Positions 50,318 to 59,001 of a stretch of 64,000 nt of DNA are shown in pieces. Below the pieces are notes generated by a model. It searched no databases. It saw only the letters and a program-made list of their open reading frames with translations, and had not been told where the DNA came from. Source of the DNA: Ruminococcus flavefaciens (GTDB taxonomy: Bacteria > Bacillota > Clostridia > Oscillospirales > Ruminococcaceae); the NCBI RefSeq assembly GCF_900143025.1, contig NZ_FRCT01000002.1, positions 124,001 to 188,000 on the forward strand, in the 5' to 3' direction. The first letter of the stretch is position 1. Each line of letters begins with the position of its first letter. The position numbers were made by a program, and so were the translations under genes.

Positions 50318-51397
50318 GTGTCGGAAATAATTGAATATAAGTGCCCTGCCTGTGGCGGTAAACTGGAATTTGACAGCGGCGTTCAGAAAATGAAATGCCC
50401 GTTTTGTGAGTCTGAATTTGATGTAGAGTCTTTAAAGGACCATGATGAGGCTCTTGGGACACAAAAAGAAGATGAAATGAACTGGGAGACAAGCGCAGGA
50501 AGCGAATGGAAAGACGGCGAGACCGAGGGTATGCACATATATACCTGTAAATCCTGCGGTGGTGAGATCATAACAGATTCGACTACAGCCGCTTCAAAGT
50601 GCCCGTATTGCGATAATCCTGTTGTAATGTCAGGAAGCTTTTCTGGTGATCTCAAACCTGATTATGTGATCCCGTTCAAATTTGATAAAAAAGCCGCAAA
50701 AGCTGCTCTGAACAAGCATCTTGAAGGAAGAAAACTTCTTCCTAAGGTTTTCAAGGATCAGAATCATATTGATGAGATAAAAGGTGTATATGTACCGGTT
50801 TGGCTTTTTGACGCCGATGTACAGGCTGATATGTTGTATAAAGGTGAAAAGATACGTCATTGGAGCGACGGCAGCTTCAATTATACCGAAAGAAGCTATT
50901 ATTCGGTTCAAAGAGAAGGTAATGTCAGATTTGAACTTGTTCCGGTTGACGGCTCAACAAAAATGCAGGACGAGCTTATGGAGTCAATAGAACCATTCGA
51001 CTTCAAAGACGCAGTGGATTTTCAGACGGCATATTTATCAGGATATCTTGCAGATAAATACGATGTTTCTGCTGATGAGAGTATCGAAAGAGCAAACGAT
51101 CGAATAAAAAACACAACAGAACAAGTATTTGCAAGTACTGTAAACGGCTATACCAGCTTTAATAAAGAAACAGGAAATATTTCTCTCAGTAACGGAAAAG
51201 CAAAATATGCTCTGTATCCGGTATGGATACTTAACACTTCATGGGAAGGCAATAAGTATACATTTGCCATGAACGGTCAAACCGGCAAATTTGTCGGCGA
51301 TCTTCCTGTTGATAAGTCAGCGGCAGCAAAGTGGTTCTTCGGTATCGCAGCTTGTGTTACAGCTGTATGCTTTGGACTTTCATTTCTGATTTTTTAG
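50318..51397 (+). CDS. Zinc-ribbon membrane protein (YdjG-like), copy 2
   Basis: A 359-residue paralogue of the previous gene, starting with GTG one base after its stop. N-terminal ribbons: YKCPACGGKLEFD...CPFC and YTCKSCGGEIITD...CPYC. The shared core is seen in VYVPVWLFDADV and YALYPVWILNTSWEGNKYTFAMNGQTGKFVG. One membrane helix lies at the C-terminus (AKWFFGIAACVTAVCFGLSFLIF described by its ends, about 336-358). Two tandem YdjG-like proteins may form a mixed platform for the SPFH protein. Confidence 0.75.
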   Translation: MSEIIEYKCPACGGKLEFDSGVQKMKCPFCESEFDVESLKDHDEALGTQKEDEMNWETSAGSEWKDGETEGMHIYTCKSCGGEIITDSTTAASKCPYCDNPVVMSGSFSGDLKPDYVIPFKFDKKAAKAALNKHLEGRKLLPKVFKDQNHIDEIKGVYVPVWLFDADVQADMLYKGEKIRHWSDGSFNYTERSYYSVQREGNVRFELVPVDGSTKMQDELMESIEPFDFKDAVDFQTAYLSGYLADKYDVSADESIERANDRIKNTTEQVFASTVNGYTSFNKETGNISLSNGKAKYALYPVWILNTSWEGNKYTFAMNGQTGKFVGDLPVDKSAAAKWFFGIAACVTAVCFGLSFLIF

Positions 51398-51408
51398 GAG
51401 GCTGAAAT

Positions 51409-51894
51409 ATGAGTTTAAAAAGAATTACTGCCTCAGCTGTTTGTGTAATGGCTTTTTGGGGCGTATTCGGTGTTAAAAGCAGTTTTACAGCAGGTAGTGC
51501 ACAAATGCTTACCGCATACGCAGATGAATATGATTTTGATTATGTCGATGAATACGATTACGAAGAAGAACCTGATATAGACGGATCAGAAATAGATGAT
51601 ATCGAATTAGATGAAATAGATTCCGACGCTGATATTTCTGTTAATGAAAACAGAGGAACCAAAAGGAAACACAATGTCATTTCATCATTTGTTGTCAGCT
51701 TGCTGATAGGTCTGATCTCTGCACTTATTGCTGTATCAATAATGAAATCAAGCATGAAATCCGTACGTAAAAAGGCTGGTGCAGCTGATTACAGAAAAGA
51801 AAACAGCTTCAAACTTACAAAGAATACAGACACCTTCATGTACAAAAGGGTCGAAAAAATTGCTATACCTAAAAACAATCAACCTAATAAATAA
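51409..51894 (+). CDS. YdjH-like membrane protein lacking the TPM domain
   Basis: A 161-residue protein: signal peptide-like N-terminus (to about residue 35, ending LTAYA), an outside stretch very rich in Asp, Glu and Tyr (about 37-75), one membrane helix (about 90-112), then a cytosolic basic tail SSMKSVRKKAGAADYRKENS...TDTFMYKRVEKI. That tail is the conserved end of TPM-domain proteins such as Bacillus YdjH (family K-S-V-R-x-Q-x-x-A-x-Y and D-x-F-L-Y), but the ~120-residue TPM phosphatase-like domain between signal peptide and helix is missing, replaced by the acidic linker. Ribosome site AGGAGG. Confidence 0.7.
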   Translation: MSLKRITASAVCVMAFWGVFGVKSSFTAGSAQMLTAYADEYDFDYVDEYDYEEEPDIDGSEIDDIELDEIDSDADISVNENRGTKRKHNVISSFVVSLLIGLISALIAVSIMKSSMKSVRKKAGAADYRKENSFKLTKNTDTFMYKRVEKIAIPKNNQPNK

Positions 51895-51936
51895 AGAAAT
51901 AAGAATAATATGCGCAATTTTTGAACAATAAATCAG

Positions 51937-51965
51937 TTGACAATAAGTATGATTTGATGTATAAT
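51937..51965 (+). promoter_or_regulatory. Consensus SigA promoter of glmS
   Basis: TTGACA (51937-51942), 17-base spacer, TATAAT (51960-51965): a full consensus. The ~75-base leader has one hairpin (TGCCGA/TCGGCA, 51988-52007) and no room for a glmS ribozyme. Confidence 0.85.
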
Positions 51966-52046
51966 AGTACTAATATGGTGTATTTTTTGCCGAATAATAA
52001 ATCGGCATGAAACTGAAATAATAAACAGTTCTGGAGGAAACAAATT

Positions 52047-53885
52047 ATGTGCGGAATAGTTGGCTTTACAGGAAGTGCTCAGGCAGCACCTATACTGCTT
52101 GACGGACTTTCAAAGCTTGAATACAGAGGTTATGATTCAGCAGGTATTGCTGTACGTGACGGCGAAAAGGAAACAGAAGTTGTAAAAGCAAAGGGAAAGC
52201 TCAAGGTATTGAAGGAAATGACCAATAACGGCGATGCTGTAAAGGGTGACTGCGGTATAGGTCATACCCGTTGGGCTACTCATGGCGAGCCTTCTGCTCT
52301 TAATGCTCATCCACACAGCAGTGATGATGAAAACGTTATCGCTGTTCATAACGGTATAATAGAAAATTACCAGGAGCTTCGTGAAAAGCTTACAAAGAGC
52401 GGCTATTCTTTCAATTCTCAGACTGATACAGAAGTTGCTGTAAAGCTTATCGACTACTATTTCAAAAAGTACGGTCTCGGTCCTATAGATTCTATTGCCC
52501 GTGCTATGATAAGAATAAGAGGTTCTTATGCTCTCGCTGTAATGTTCAAGGATTTCCCTGGTGAGATCTATACAGCACGTAAGGACAGCCCTATGATAAT
52601 CGGTATCGCAAACGGCGAGACATATGTTGCATCTGACGTTCCGGCTATCCTCAAGTATACAAGAAATGTTTACTATATTGGCAATATGGAGATAGCAAGA
52701 CTCGTTAAAGGCGGCGTAACATTCTACAATATTGATCGTGAAGAAATCGAAAAGCCTCTCACAGAGATCAAGTGGGATGCAGAAGCTGCTGAAAAGGGCG
52801 GTTATGAGCACTTTATGCTCAAGGAAATACACGAACAGCCTAAGGTAGTTCGTGATACTATCCATTCAGTAGTCAAGGACGGAAAGATAGATTTCTCAGA
52901 GATCGGTCTCTCCGATGATGAGATGAAGAAAATAAGCCAGATATATATCGTTGCCTGCGGAAGTGCTTATCATGTAGGAATGGCAGTTCAGTATGTTATA
53001 GAGGACTTTACTTCCATACCTGTAAGAGTCGAGCTTGCTTCCGAGTTCAGATACAGAAAGATGACACTTGTTAAGGACAGTCTTGTTATCATCATCAGTC
53101 AGTCAGGCGAAACTGCTGACAGCCTTGCTGCTCTTAGAGAAGCAAAGGATAAGGGGATAAAGACACTTGGCATCGTTAATGTTGTTGGTTCTTCAATTGC
53201 TCGTGAGGCTGACAGTGTATTCTACACTCTTGCCGGTCCTGAGATCTCTGTTGCCACAACAAAGGCATACAGCACACAGCTTATCGCAGGATACCTGCTT
53301 GCAATGCAGTTTGCAGTAGCTCGCGGAGAAATGGAAGAAGCTAAGTGCGAAGAGCTTTTAAAGGAGCTTTATACTATCCCTGAAAAGATCGAGAAAATAC
53401 TTGAAGATAAGGAAAGAATACAGTGGTACGCAAATAAGCTTGCAGGAGCTAAGGACGCATTCTTTATCGGACGCGGTATAGATTATGCTATTGGTCTTGA
53501 GGGCAGCCTTAAAATGAAGGAAATTAGCTATATCCACTCTGAGGCATACGCTGCAGGTGAGCTTAAACACGGTCCGATCAGCCTTATTGAAGAAGGTATC
53601 CCTGTTATAGGTGTACTTACACAGCAGGATCTTTACGAAAAGACTGTAAGCAACATGGTAGAAGTAAAGAGCCGTGGTGCGTCACTTATGGGACTTACAA
53701 CATATGGTAATTACAGCATGGAGGATCTTGCTGATTTCACAGTATATATCCCACAGACAGATGCTCATTTTGCAGGCAGTCTTGCAGTTATCCCGCTTCA
53801 GCTTCTTGGATATTATGTATCCGTTGCAAAGGGCTATGACGTAGATAAGCCGAGAAATCTGGCAAAGAGCGTTACAGTTGAATAA
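52047..53885 (+). CDS. glmS: Glutamine--fructose-6-phosphate aminotransferase
   Basis: Makes glucosamine 6-phosphate for cell-wall precursors. The 612-residue protein starts MCGIVGFTG, whose Cys is the glutaminase nucleophile after Met removal; GHTRWATHGEPS, DSAGIAV and HNGIIENY follow. The two sugar isomerase domains show CGSAYHVGMAVQY, SQSGETADSLAAL and the C-terminal PRNLAKSVTVE. Expected to be strongly expressed from a consensus promoter. Unlike Bacillus, no ribozyme precedes it. Confidence 0.98.
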   Translation: MCGIVGFTGSAQAAPILLDGLSKLEYRGYDSAGIAVRDGEKETEVVKAKGKLKVLKEMTNNGDAVKGDCGIGHTRWATHGEPSALNAHPHSSDDENVIAVHNGIIENYQELREKLTKSGYSFNSQTDTEVAVKLIDYYFKKYGLGPIDSIARAMIRIRGSYALAVMFKDFPGEIYTARKDSPMIIGIANGETYVASDVPAILKYTRNVYYIGNMEIARLVKGGVTFYNIDREEIEKPLTEIKWDAEAAEKGGYEHFMLKEIHEQPKVVRDTIHSVVKDGKIDFSEIGLSDDEMKKISQIYIVACGSAYHVGMAVQYVIEDFTSIPVRVELASEFRYRKMTLVKDSLVIIISQSGETADSLAALREAKDKGIKTLGIVNVVGSSIAREADSVFYTLAGPEISVATTKAYSTQLIAGYLLAMQFAVARGEMEEAKCEELLKELYTIPEKIEKILEDKERIQWYANKLAGAKDAFFIGRGIDYAIGLEGSLKMKEISYIHSEAYAAGELKHGPISLIEEGIPVIGVLTQQDLYEKTVSNMVEVKSRGASLMGLTTYGNYSMEDLADFTVYIPQTDAHFAGSLAVIPLQLLGYYVSVAKGYDVDKPRNLAKSVTVE

Positions 53886-53891
53886 TAAAAG

Positions 53892-53921
53892 AAAAGGCTG
53901 TCGTTTTACGTCAGCCTTTTT
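53892..53921 (+). terminator. Terminator after glmS
   Basis: AAAAGGCTG (53892-53900) pairs with CAGCCTTTT (53912-53920), then a T. Confidence 0.75.
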
Positions 53922-53938
53922 CGGTATGGAGAAATAAC

Positions 53939-55390
53939 ATGGATAGAAAAACGCTTTATCTTTCAGACCTTGACGGAACACTGCTAAACAGCGAGCAGAA
54001 AACCTCTGATTATACCAACTGTGTTATAAACGAGCTTGTAAATAATGGAATGATATTTTCATATGCTACTGCTCGTTCATGGAGCACTGCAAGCAAGGTC
54101 ACAAGTGGTATTTCAGCAGCACTTCCAGTTATAGTTTACAACGGAGCTTTTGTTATTGATACTCTAAGTGGGAAAAGACTTATATCTAATTATTTCGATG
54201 AAGAAGTTAAAGCCCTGATAAAAGAGCTGATCGAAAGGAATGTGCAGCCTACAGTTTATTCTGTACAGCAGGGCACAGAGAAATTTTCTTATATACCTGC
54301 AAGGATAACAAAAGGTATGGCTGATTTTGTTGAGTCAAGAAGGGGAGACAGCAGAAATAATCCTGTAGCGACTGAAGCTGATCTGTTAAATGGTGAAATC
54401 TTCTATATTACCTGTATTGATGATACTGAAAAGTTGCAGCCTGTTTATGAAAAGTACAAGGACACATACCATTGTGTGTTTCAGCGGGATATATATTCTA
54501 ATGAGCAATGGCTAGAGATTATGCCATTTAAAGCCTCAAAATCCCGTGCAGCACTTCAGCTGAAAGAGTATCTCGGCTGTGACAGACTTGTTGTATTCGG
54601 CGATGCTTTAAATGATCTTGATCTTTTCGAGGTAGCTGATGAGAGCTATGCAGTGGATAACGCAGTAAATGAGCTGAAAACAGCTGCTACTGAAGTTATA
54701 GACAGTAACAATAATGACGGTGTAGCAAAATGGTTATTAAGGAGAATTAAGATGAATGAAGAAAAGAAATCCATAACCGAGCTTGGAGACCCAAGAAAAC
54801 CTCATGGTGCAGCAGGCGCAGAAATGCTTGCAGGAATGAATGAGCACCATTATGCAGTTACAGGCTGGGGACTTGATTTTTTTGAATTTGAAGATAATGA
54901 CAGGATACTTGATATAGGCTGCGGTGGTGGTGAAACATTAAGAAGAATGTCTGATAAAACCGTAAACGGACATCTTACAGGTCTGGATTATTCACCTCTT
55001 TCTGTAAAGCTCTCTTCTGAAAAGAACAAAGCTGATATAGAAAGCGGAAAAATGAAAATAATAGAAGCTTCTGTTGAGAAGATGCCATTTGATGACAACT
55101 CCTTTGATAAGATCATAACTGTTGAAAGCTTTTATTTCTGGCCTGATCCTGCAGAAAATCTGCGAGAGGTATACAGGATCCTTGACAAAGGCGGTAGATT
55201 TCTCATTGTTGCGGATATAAACGGAGATGCAGAGCTTGATGAAAAGGATATCGAAGGAATTGAGAAATTCAAGCTTTACAATCCTAAATTAAAAGAGTTC
55301 CATGCACTGCTTGAAGCAGCAGGTTTTAAGGATATCAAGGTGCATACCAAAGCAGGTGAAAAATGGGTTTGCGCAGAAGGAAACAAGTAA
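53939..55390 (+). CDS. HAD phosphatase fused to SAM methyltransferase
   Basis: One open frame of 483 residues joins two complete enzymes. Residues 1-271 are a Cof-type HAD phosphatase (DLDGTLLNSE with the nucleophile, ATARSW, KASKSRAAL with the lysine, FGDALNDLDLF). Residues 272-483 are a class I methyltransferase (ILDIGCGGGETLRRM, TGLDYSPLS, KMPFDDNSFDKIITVESFYFW, RILDKGGRFLIVAD). At the joint an ATG (54752) lies seven bases after AAGGAG (54739-54744), in frame, so the methyltransferase can probably also be made alone. A lost stop codon between two former genes is the simplest origin. Substrates are unknown. Confidence 0.85.
   Translation: MDRKTLYLSDLDGTLLNSEQKTSDYTNCVINELVNNGMIFSYATARSWSTASKVTSGISAALPVIVYNGAFVIDTLSGKRLISNYFDEEVKALIKELIERNVQPTVYSVQQGTEKFSYIPARITKGMADFVESRRGDSRNNPVATEADLLNGEIFYITCIDDTEKLQPVYEKYKDTYHCVFQRDIYSNEQWLEIMPFKASKSRAALQLKEYLGCDRLVVFGDALNDLDLFEVADESYAVDNAVNELKTAATEVIDSNNNDGVAKWLLRRIKMNEEKKSITELGDPRKPHGAAGAEMLAGMNEHHYAVTGWGLDFFEFEDNDRILDIGCGGGETLRRMSDKTVNGHLTGLDYSPLSVKLSSEKNKADIESGKMKIIEASVEKMPFDDNSFDKIITVESFYFWPDPAENLREVYRILDKGGRFLIVADINGDAELDEKDIEGIEKFKLYNPKLKEFHALLEAAGFKDIKVHTKAGEKWVCAEGNK
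54739..54754 (+). promoter_or_regulatory. Internal ribosome site and start inside the HAD-methyltransferase gene
   Basis: AAGGAG (54739-54744), seven-base gap, ATG (54752), in frame with the upstream HAD part. Predicts a separate 212-residue methyltransferase besides the fusion. Confidence 0.6.
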
Positions 55391-55395
55391 TATCC

Positions 55396-56061
55396 TTATG
55401 ATTTATCACTGTTTTTTCCTGTTGCATATGGCGATATGTCAGGAACATCACCTATGAGAATATTTTCTGCGAGTATAAATTCAAAATCTGATTTTGTTTC
55501 AAAGCTGTAGAGCGGTACGGACGATGTCATCTTTACACAAACTATAGCTGATATCCTGTGTCTTGTCTGGTTTATACCTGCTTCGGAAAAATCACTTTTT
55601 AATTTAACGTCGGCAACTCCTATAGGTGATACCCGAATATTGATTTTTGGACCTTTTCCGGTTAACAGATACGAGCTTGTCAGTGAACCTAACGCTATTT
55701 TTGCTGTCCGTTTTCCTGAAAGCTCCAGTTCTTTATTTATAAGGAGTGTAAGGTCTGACTGGGTTTTATTTATTGTATAAGGAATAGTCTCTACGGAGAC
55801 TATTTTCTTTTTCTCATCGTAAAGAACAGCAGCGAAATCGTTATATGTAAATTTATTGTTTCTCAGATATTCAGATACGGAATGTTCTATTATCTCGTTA
55901 GCTGTTTTCTGAGCAAAGTGCTCCGCTTGCAGCACAGCATACGGTTTTATTCTTTTTTCTATCATTGATGTAAGCATAAATAGTGATATGAGCGCCAACG
56001 TACATAATAACGGCATTTTCTTGTGTATCCTTTTTTTACGCAGTTTCTTTCTCTTTTTCAT
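55396..56061 (-). CDS. yunB: Sporulation protein YunB
   Basis: A 221-residue membrane protein: very basic N-terminus, one membrane helix (about 16-36), then an outside domain. The order YAVLQAEHFAQKTANEIIEHSV, FAAVLYDEKKKIVSVE, IALGSLTSSYLLTGKGPKINIRVSPIGVADVKLKSDFSEAGINQTRHRI (described here by position, residues ~118-167) is that of YunB, a SigE-regulon protein of Bacillus mother cells with an undefined role in spore formation. A SigE-like promoter lies upstream. It converges on the HAD-methyltransferase gene with five bases between. Confidence 0.85.
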   Translation of the reverse strand: MKKRKKLRKKRIHKKMPLLCTLALISLFMLTSMIEKRIKPYAVLQAEHFAQKTANEIIEHSVSEYLRNNKFTYNDFAAVLYDEKKKIVSVETIPYTINKTQSDLTLLINKELELSGKRTAKIALGSLTSSYLLTGKGPKINIRVSPIGVADVKLKSDFSEAGINQTRHRISAIVCVKMTSSVPLYSFETKSDFEFILAENILIGDVPDISPYATGKNSDKS

Positions 56062-56136
56062 TTTATCACCTGTATTTCCTTCAGATGTAATATGGACTGA
56101 AATATTATATTCCGCTTATTTCTGTAATGTGATAAT

Positions 56137-56165
56137 TTTGTATGGACAAAAGAGGTTTTTTATGA
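56137..56165 (-). promoter_or_regulatory. SigE-like promoter of yunB
   Basis: On the minus strand TCATAAA (56159-56165), 14-base spacer, CATACAAA (56137-56144): six of seven and seven of eight matches to KMATATW and CATACAAT. The start codon is ~70 bases beyond the predicted start point. Confidence 0.5.
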
Positions 56166-56201
56166 TAAAATTAAGTAATATCATTATTCTGGAGTGATAC
56201 A

Positions 56202-58772
56202 ATGAAAAAAATAACTGTTGGAATAACTGCTCATGTTGACTCAGGCAAAACAACTCTTGCAGAAGCAATGCTATACAAAACAGGAACTATAAGAAAGCTT
56301 GGAAGAGTTGACAGCGGAAATTCTACTCTTGATACAAATTCTATTGAACGAGAACGCGGAATAACAATCTTTTCTTCTCAGGCGGAGTTTTCAACAGATA
56401 ATACTTGCTTCACACTTCTTGATACCCCGGGACACGTTGATTTTTCAGCAGAGACAGAGCGTACAATGTGCGTTCTTGATTACGCAATCCTTGTAATAAG
56501 CGGTACTGACGGTGTACAGAGCCATACCTCGACATTGTGGAAACTCTTGCGCAAATATGAGATACCCGTGTTTATTTTTGTAAATAAAATGGACCTTATC
56601 GGTGCTGATAAAAGCTTCATAGTAAAAAATCTTGCAAGCAGATTATCCGAAAATTGTGTGGATTTTTCAGGAACTGATGCTGAGATATCAGAGAATTCGG
56701 CTATGTGCTGCGAAGATCTTATGGAACAATATGTATCTGAAGGAAAAGTTGATGATACAAGCATTATAAATGCAATAGCTGAGAGACGCATTTTTCCGTG
56801 TTTTTTTGGCTCCGCTTTAAAAATGGAGGGAATCGAGGAATTCATAAACCTGCTTGACAGATTTACCTGTGAGCCTGAACATAAAAGTGAATTCGGCGCT
56901 AAAATATATAAGATATCCTATGATCCGAAAGGCAGCCGCCTTACGCATATGAAGATAATAGGCGGTCAGCTAAAAATGCGCGAGGAGCTTATATATAATG
57001 ATGCTGACGGTAATGAAGTCAGCGGTAAGCTTAGCTCGATAAGATTTTATTCGGGCGAAAAATTCAGAACTGCCGAAACAGCAATGGCAGGAGAGATATG
57101 CGCTGTTACAGGACTAAACGGCACTTACGCAGGACAAGGACTCGGAATAGCCGAAAACTCAGGGCAGGCATTCCTTGAGCCTGTTATGACGTATAAGATC
57201 ATTCTGCCTGACGAAAAAAACATATATGAAGCAATAAAAGAGCTTCGCCTACTGGAAGACGAAGATCCTCAGCTCCATATACTATGGAACGAGCAGAATC
57301 GTGAAATACATATTCAGCTTATGGGAGCGGTTCAACTGGAAGTACTTACAAAGCTGATTGAAGAAAAATTCGGATATACCGTTCATTTCAGCAACGGTGC
57401 TGTAACTTATAAAGAAACGATCATAGATGCGGTTGAAGGAGTCGGCCATTATGAGCCACTACGTCATTATGCAGAAGCACATATCCTTATGGAGCCTTTG
57501 CCAACTGGCAGCGGACTTCATTTTGATACTGATTGTTCGGAGGACGAGCTTGACAGAAACTGGCAAAGACTTATACTTACTCATCTTGCCGAAAAAACAC
57601 ATATCGGTGTACTCACAGGTTCTCCTATAACGGACATGAAGCTTACGTTGGTGTCGGGAAAAGCACATCTCAAGCACACTGAGGGAGGCGATTTCAGACA
57701 GGCAACATACAGGGCTGTAAGACAAGGACTGCGCAATGCTGAATCCGTGCTTCTTGAGCCTTATTATAACTATGAGCTTGAAATTCCTACTGAAAACGTT
57801 GGCAGAGCCATTTCTGATCTACAGCATATGTCTGCTGAATTTGATACTCCGGAAAATAGTGGTGAAATGTCAGTGATAAGAGGGAGTGCTCCGGTTTCTG
57901 AGATAAATGATTATCAATCTGAAGTTATCGCCTATACCCACGGAAAGGGACACCTTTCATTCAATGTGGCCGGTTACAGGAAGTGTCATAATACAGATGA
58001 GGTCATATCTGCCATAGGATATGATTGTGACAGCGATACGGAAAACAGTGCTGACTCGGTATTTTGTTCACATGGTGCAGGATTTATTGTCAAATGGAAC
58101 GAAGTATACGAGCATATGCATCTGCCGTTAAAGCTTTCTCAGGGCATAGATGCGGAAAGTTCGGAACAAAAGATCGCTAAAGCCAAAAGATTTATTGAAA
58201 AGGCGGTAAGCGATGAAGAGCTAATGGAGATCTTTGAACGCACATACGGAAAAATAAACCGTGATCCTGTTAGGGCTTTTAAAAAGACAAAAGCCATAAG
58301 TATTGAAGATAAAAAGATACACCTTCCCAAGTATGAAGGACCTGATTATCTGCTTGTAGACGGGTACAATATAATCTTCGCCTGGGAGGATCTGAAAAAG
58401 ATATCAGAGGAGAATCTTGATGCTGCAAGGGGAGAGCTTATAAACAGAATGTGCAATTATCAGGGATATGACGGAAGCGAGCTTATTCTTGTATTTGATG
58501 CATACAGAGTTAAAGGAAAGCACCGCGAAGTAGAAAAATACTGCAACATAAACATTGTTTACACGAAAGAGTCAGAGACCGCTGATTCTTACATAGAAAG
58601 AGTTTCACATGAGCTTTCAAGAAATCATCGTGTAAGAGTTGCGACATCTGACGGCATTGAGCAGATGATAATTCTCGGAAACGGTGCAATGAGAATATCT
58701 GCGGCAGAATTCAGAAAAAGATATGATGCAGCAGAACGTTCAATAAAAGAATTCATTGACTCAATGAAATAA
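56202..58772 (+). CDS. TetM-like translation GTPase fused to Rae1/YacP-type NYN nuclease
   Basis: An 856-residue fusion. Residues 1-~640 are an EF-G-like GTPase of the ribosomal-protection type: AHVDSGKTTLAEAML (G1), RERGITIF (G2), DTPGHVDF (G3), NKMD (G4), then domains II-V. Residues ~711-850 match the NYN domain of Rae1 (YacP): LLVDGYNIIFAWEDL, LVFDAYRVKG, YTKESETADSYIE and VATSDGIEQMIILGNGAMR, with the acidic metal-site residues present. Rae1 cuts mRNA in the ribosomal A site in Bacillus, and TetM's C-terminal end lies near the decoding centre, so the fusion suggests GTP-driven, ribosome-directed mRNA cleavage. Calling it a tetracycline-resistance gene would be unjustified. It has its own ribosome site (GGAG) and terminator. 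Confidence 0.85.
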   Translation: MKKITVGITAHVDSGKTTLAEAMLYKTGTIRKLGRVDSGNSTLDTNSIERERGITIFSSQAEFSTDNTCFTLLDTPGHVDFSAETERTMCVLDYAILVISGTDGVQSHTSTLWKLLRKYEIPVFIFVNKMDLIGADKSFIVKNLASRLSENCVDFSGTDAEISENSAMCCEDLMEQYVSEGKVDDTSIINAIAERRIFPCFFGSALKMEGIEEFINLLDRFTCEPEHKSEFGAKIYKISYDPKGSRLTHMKIIGGQLKMREELIYNDADGNEVSGKLSSIRFYSGEKFRTAETAMAGEICAVTGLNGTYAGQGLGIAENSGQAFLEPVMTYKIILPDEKNIYEAIKELRLLEDEDPQLHILWNEQNREIHIQLMGAVQLEVLTKLIEEKFGYTVHFSNGAVTYKETIIDAVEGVGHYEPLRHYAEAHILMEPLPTGSGLHFDTDCSEDELDRNWQRLILTHLAEKTHIGVLTGSPITDMKLTLVSGKAHLKHTEGGDFRQATYRAVRQGLRNAESVLLEPYYNYELEIPTENVGRAISDLQHMSAEFDTPENSGEMSVIRGSAPVSEINDYQSEVIAYTHGKGHLSFNVAGYRKCHNTDEVISAIGYDCDSDTENSADSVFCSHGAGFIVKWNEVYEHMHLPLKLSQGIDAESSEQKIAKAKRFIEKAVSDEELMEIFERTYGKINRDPVRAFKKTKAISIEDKKIHLPKYEGPDYLLVDGYNIIFAWEDLKKISEENLDAARGELINRMCNYQGYDGSELILVFDAYRVKGKHREVEKYCNINIVYTKESETADSYIERVSHELSRNHRVRVATSDGIEQMIILGNGAMRISAAEFRKRYDAAERSIKEFIDSMK

Positions 58773-58777
58773 TAATC

Positions 58778-58804
58778 AGACCTGTCAGTTGACAGGTCTT
58801 TTTT
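58778..58804 (+). terminator. Terminator after the GTPase-NYN gene
   Basis: AGACCTGTC (58778-58786) pairs with GACAGGTCT (58791-58799) with a four-base loop, then T residues. Confidence 0.85.
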
Positions 58805-58882
58805 AATTAATATGTCATATTTTGTATAAAGAAAAAAATAAATATAAATTTTGTAAAAATAGTAGCATTTTATTTCAAAGTG

Positions 58883-58891
58883 TGATATAAT
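58883..58891 (+). promoter_or_regulatory. Extended -10 promoter of the oad operon
   Basis: TGA directly before TATAAT (58886-58891) with only a weak -35; a ~105-base AT-rich leader follows up to the GAGGAGG ribosome site (58988-58994). Confidence 0.5.
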
Positions 58892-59001
58892 AAATCTGAT
58901 TTGGGATTTTTTACAGAAAAGCTTTTATCTATAAAAATTCCATATAAAATATTAAGTTTATTATATCTGCTATGCAGATTTATTTTTGAGGAGGCTTGTA
59001 C

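Noticed and set aside
51966..52046. glmS ribozyme
   Set aside because: The leader is only about 75 bases and shows a single short hairpin; the ribozyme needs roughly twice that length and a conserved core that is not there.
52137..52865. 242-codon open frame on the minus strand within glmS
   Set aside because: Fully inside a highly conserved gene on the other strand; composition is that of a codon-bias shadow.
56202..58772. Tetracycline-resistance gene call
   Set aside because: The GTPase part is TetM-like, but the fused nuclease domain and native-looking codon use argue for a host translation factor; no mobile element is nearby.
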